A DNA stretch of 64,000 nucleotides from Bacteroidota bacterium (GTDB taxonomy: Bacteria; Bacteroidota; Bacteroidia; NS11-12g; UBA9320), in contig JAIBDD010000005.1 in assembly GCA_024679565.1 (NCBI GenBank), positions 1-64,000 of the forward strand, read 5' to 3'. Below, piece after piece: positions 63,302 through 64,000 of the stretch. Position numbers and translations under genes: made by a program. The notes under the pieces are model-generated. The model saw only the letters and a list, made by a program, of their open reading frames with translations. It was not told the DNA's origin and did no database searches. The stretch's first letter is position 1. The number at the start of each line of letters is the position of its first letter.

Positions 63302-63473
63302 ATTTGTCCAAATTATTTGGTTAGGCGTAGCTGCAGTAGCAGCATGGGAAGCCTATTTGAGTTATTACAATACCAAGGCGTTCAATCAAAGGTTTTTCCT
63401 AATGGCTTTTGTTTTTGTTGCGGCTATTGCCATGTACAGCATTCGCAAGCGGCAAGGGAAGAGCATGAAGTAA
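63285..63473 (+). CDS. 62-residue membrane protein after lptC
   Basis: A small protein with two helices (about 8-25, 36-52) overlapping the lptC stop by 17 bases, so it is co-transcribed. Basic C-terminus IRKRQGKSMK. No family recognised; possibly an accessory of envelope assembly by position only. Confidence 0.6.
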   Translation: MKKFNRFVQIIWLGVAAVAAWEAYLSYYNTKAFNQRFFLMAFVFVAAIAMYSIRKRQGKSMK

Positions 63474-63481
63474 GTGTATGC

Positions 63482-63679
63482 TTAAGAAGTAGGAATACGC
63501 ACCAATTTATACCCTCTATAGTATAAGTAGGTTACACTTGGAATGAATAAAAGTGCCAAGGCACTCATTCCTGTCATCAACATAATCGATGCGCCTTTCC
63601 AGTGCATGAATTCAAATAACAGACCTAATAAGGTCAAGGTAATGCCAAACGATCCTGATAAAAATGTGATGAGTTTCAT
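63482..63679 (-). CDS. 65-residue GldL-like membrane protein
   Basis: A short protein with two helices (about 6-23, 30-49) and the loop FEFMHWKGASIML, recalling the FKxxHWPGA region between the two helices of GldL, a T9SS/gliding motor protein. It lacks GldL's cytosolic tail. Similar truncated proteins are common in the phylum with no known role. Convergent with the 62-residue protein, eight bases apart. Confidence 0.55.
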   Translation of the reverse strand: MKLITFLSGSFGITLTLLGLLFEFMHWKGASIMLMTGMSALALLFIPSVTYLYYRGYKLVRIPTS

Positions 63680-63756
63680 GTGTTACTTATTTAGAGGTAA
63701 ACGGATAATACCGCTATTAAGTATTTTGAAACACAGGTTCAAGTTTTCAGTTGATT

Positions 63757-64000
63757 CTACAAACGTCGATCATCGGCGGCAATCGATATATCATTAATAC
63801 TGGCGAAACGTTTAGCCATTAGGCCATTTTCATCAAATTCCCAATTTTCATTGCCATACGCCCGAAACCACTGACCATCTGGGTTGTGGAATTCATATTC
63901 AAACCGAACAGCGATTCGGTTGTCGCCATGTGCCCAATATGTTTTTTTTAATTTGTAATCCAGTTCTCTGGACCATTTATAAGTTAGGAAGCGAACAATT
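63757..64000 (-). CDS. DUF1348 (NTF2-like) protein, partial
   Basis: The C-terminal 80 residues of an NTF2-fold protein, continuing off the right edge. [41 protein letters not shown] and [21 protein letters not shown] are the DUF1348 signature; it ends DDRRL. The family is small, cytosolic and of unknown activity. The missing N-terminal half lies outside the window. Confidence 0.85.
   Translation of the reverse strand, partial: IVRFLTYKWSRELDYKLKKTYWAHGDNRIAVRFEYEFHNPDGQWFRAYGNENWEFDENGLMAKRFASINDISIAADDRRL

Noticed and set aside
1-64000. tRNA, rRNA, CRISPR array or prophage
   Set aside because: No cloverleaf-like GC-rich segment, repeat-spacer pattern or phage gene was seen; a tRNAscan-type search would be decisive for tRNA.

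Overview
The window is chromosomal DNA of a Bacteroidota bacterium, most likely a free-living aerobe near the Flavobacteriales. Evidence: type IX secretion (T9SS) sorting domains of type A and type B, a TonB-dependent receptor with a carboxypeptidase-like N-terminal domain, bacillithiol synthesis (BshA), families largely confined to the phylum (DUF4270, DUF4271, GbsR-like regulator with membrane proteins, OmpP1-like barrel after coaX), weak or absent Shine-Dalgarno sequences, and many promoters with the phylum's -7 box TAnnTTTG. I see no tRNA, rRNA, CRISPR array or prophage. No stretch over 300 bases lacks a gene or gene remnant.

Layout. 1-522: end of an IS3-family insertion sequence next to a 5'-truncated LytTR regulator. 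525-10316 (minus): membrane protein, membrane-anchored papain-like protease, large type-B T9SS protein, a glycosyltransferase/TPR fusion, an alpha/beta hydrolase and alanine dehydrogenase. 10497-12710: purL, closed by a bidirectional terminator. 12777-16356 (minus): tonB, VanZ-like, gcvH, accD, class I aldolase. 16521-21461 (plus): GNAT, L,D-transpeptidase-like lipoprotein, homocysteine methyltransferase half of MetH, bshA, DUF4271, hemD. 21458-24055: methyltransferase, tiny lipoprotein, OsmC, barrel-like protein. 24166-30187 (plus): T9SS beta-propeller, spermidine synthase-like protein, hsp20 with a putative sigma-54 promoter, AlbA_2 protein, purQ, zinc-ribbon protein. 30188-35411 (minus): PaaE-like reductase, asd, DAHP synthase, DUF4270 lipoprotein, short GT5 protein. 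35513-36367: panC. 36369-40101 (minus): two DNA-alkylation glycosylase genes, each broken by one missing base, with a PH-like membrane protein and an HTTM protein. 40177-49376 (plus): PPK2, adhesin-like T9SS protein, GbsR-regulated membrane-protein/epimerase operon, histidine kinase, ABC permease. 49373-58041 (minus): four-gene secreted protein/lipoprotein/TonB-receptor operon. 58150-64000: rsfS divergent from birA-coaX-barrel-TPR-lptC, a GldL-like miniprotein and a partial DUF1348 gene.

Themes. Most of the window is housekeeping metabolism. The accessory interest lies in (i) promoters whose -7 box sits four bases before the start codon, implying leaderless mRNAs; (ii) the sigma-54-like promoter with two upstream direct repeats at hsp20; (iii) TTGAAA-S-TTT dyads before gbsR and again before its membrane-protein operon; (iv) the paired frameshifts in alkC-like and alkD-like genes; and (v) the four-gene export/uptake operon at 49-58 kb. 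I found no system I can confidently call undescribed; items (iii) and (v) are the best candidates. All functions are from reading the sequence and family knowledge; no database search was run.
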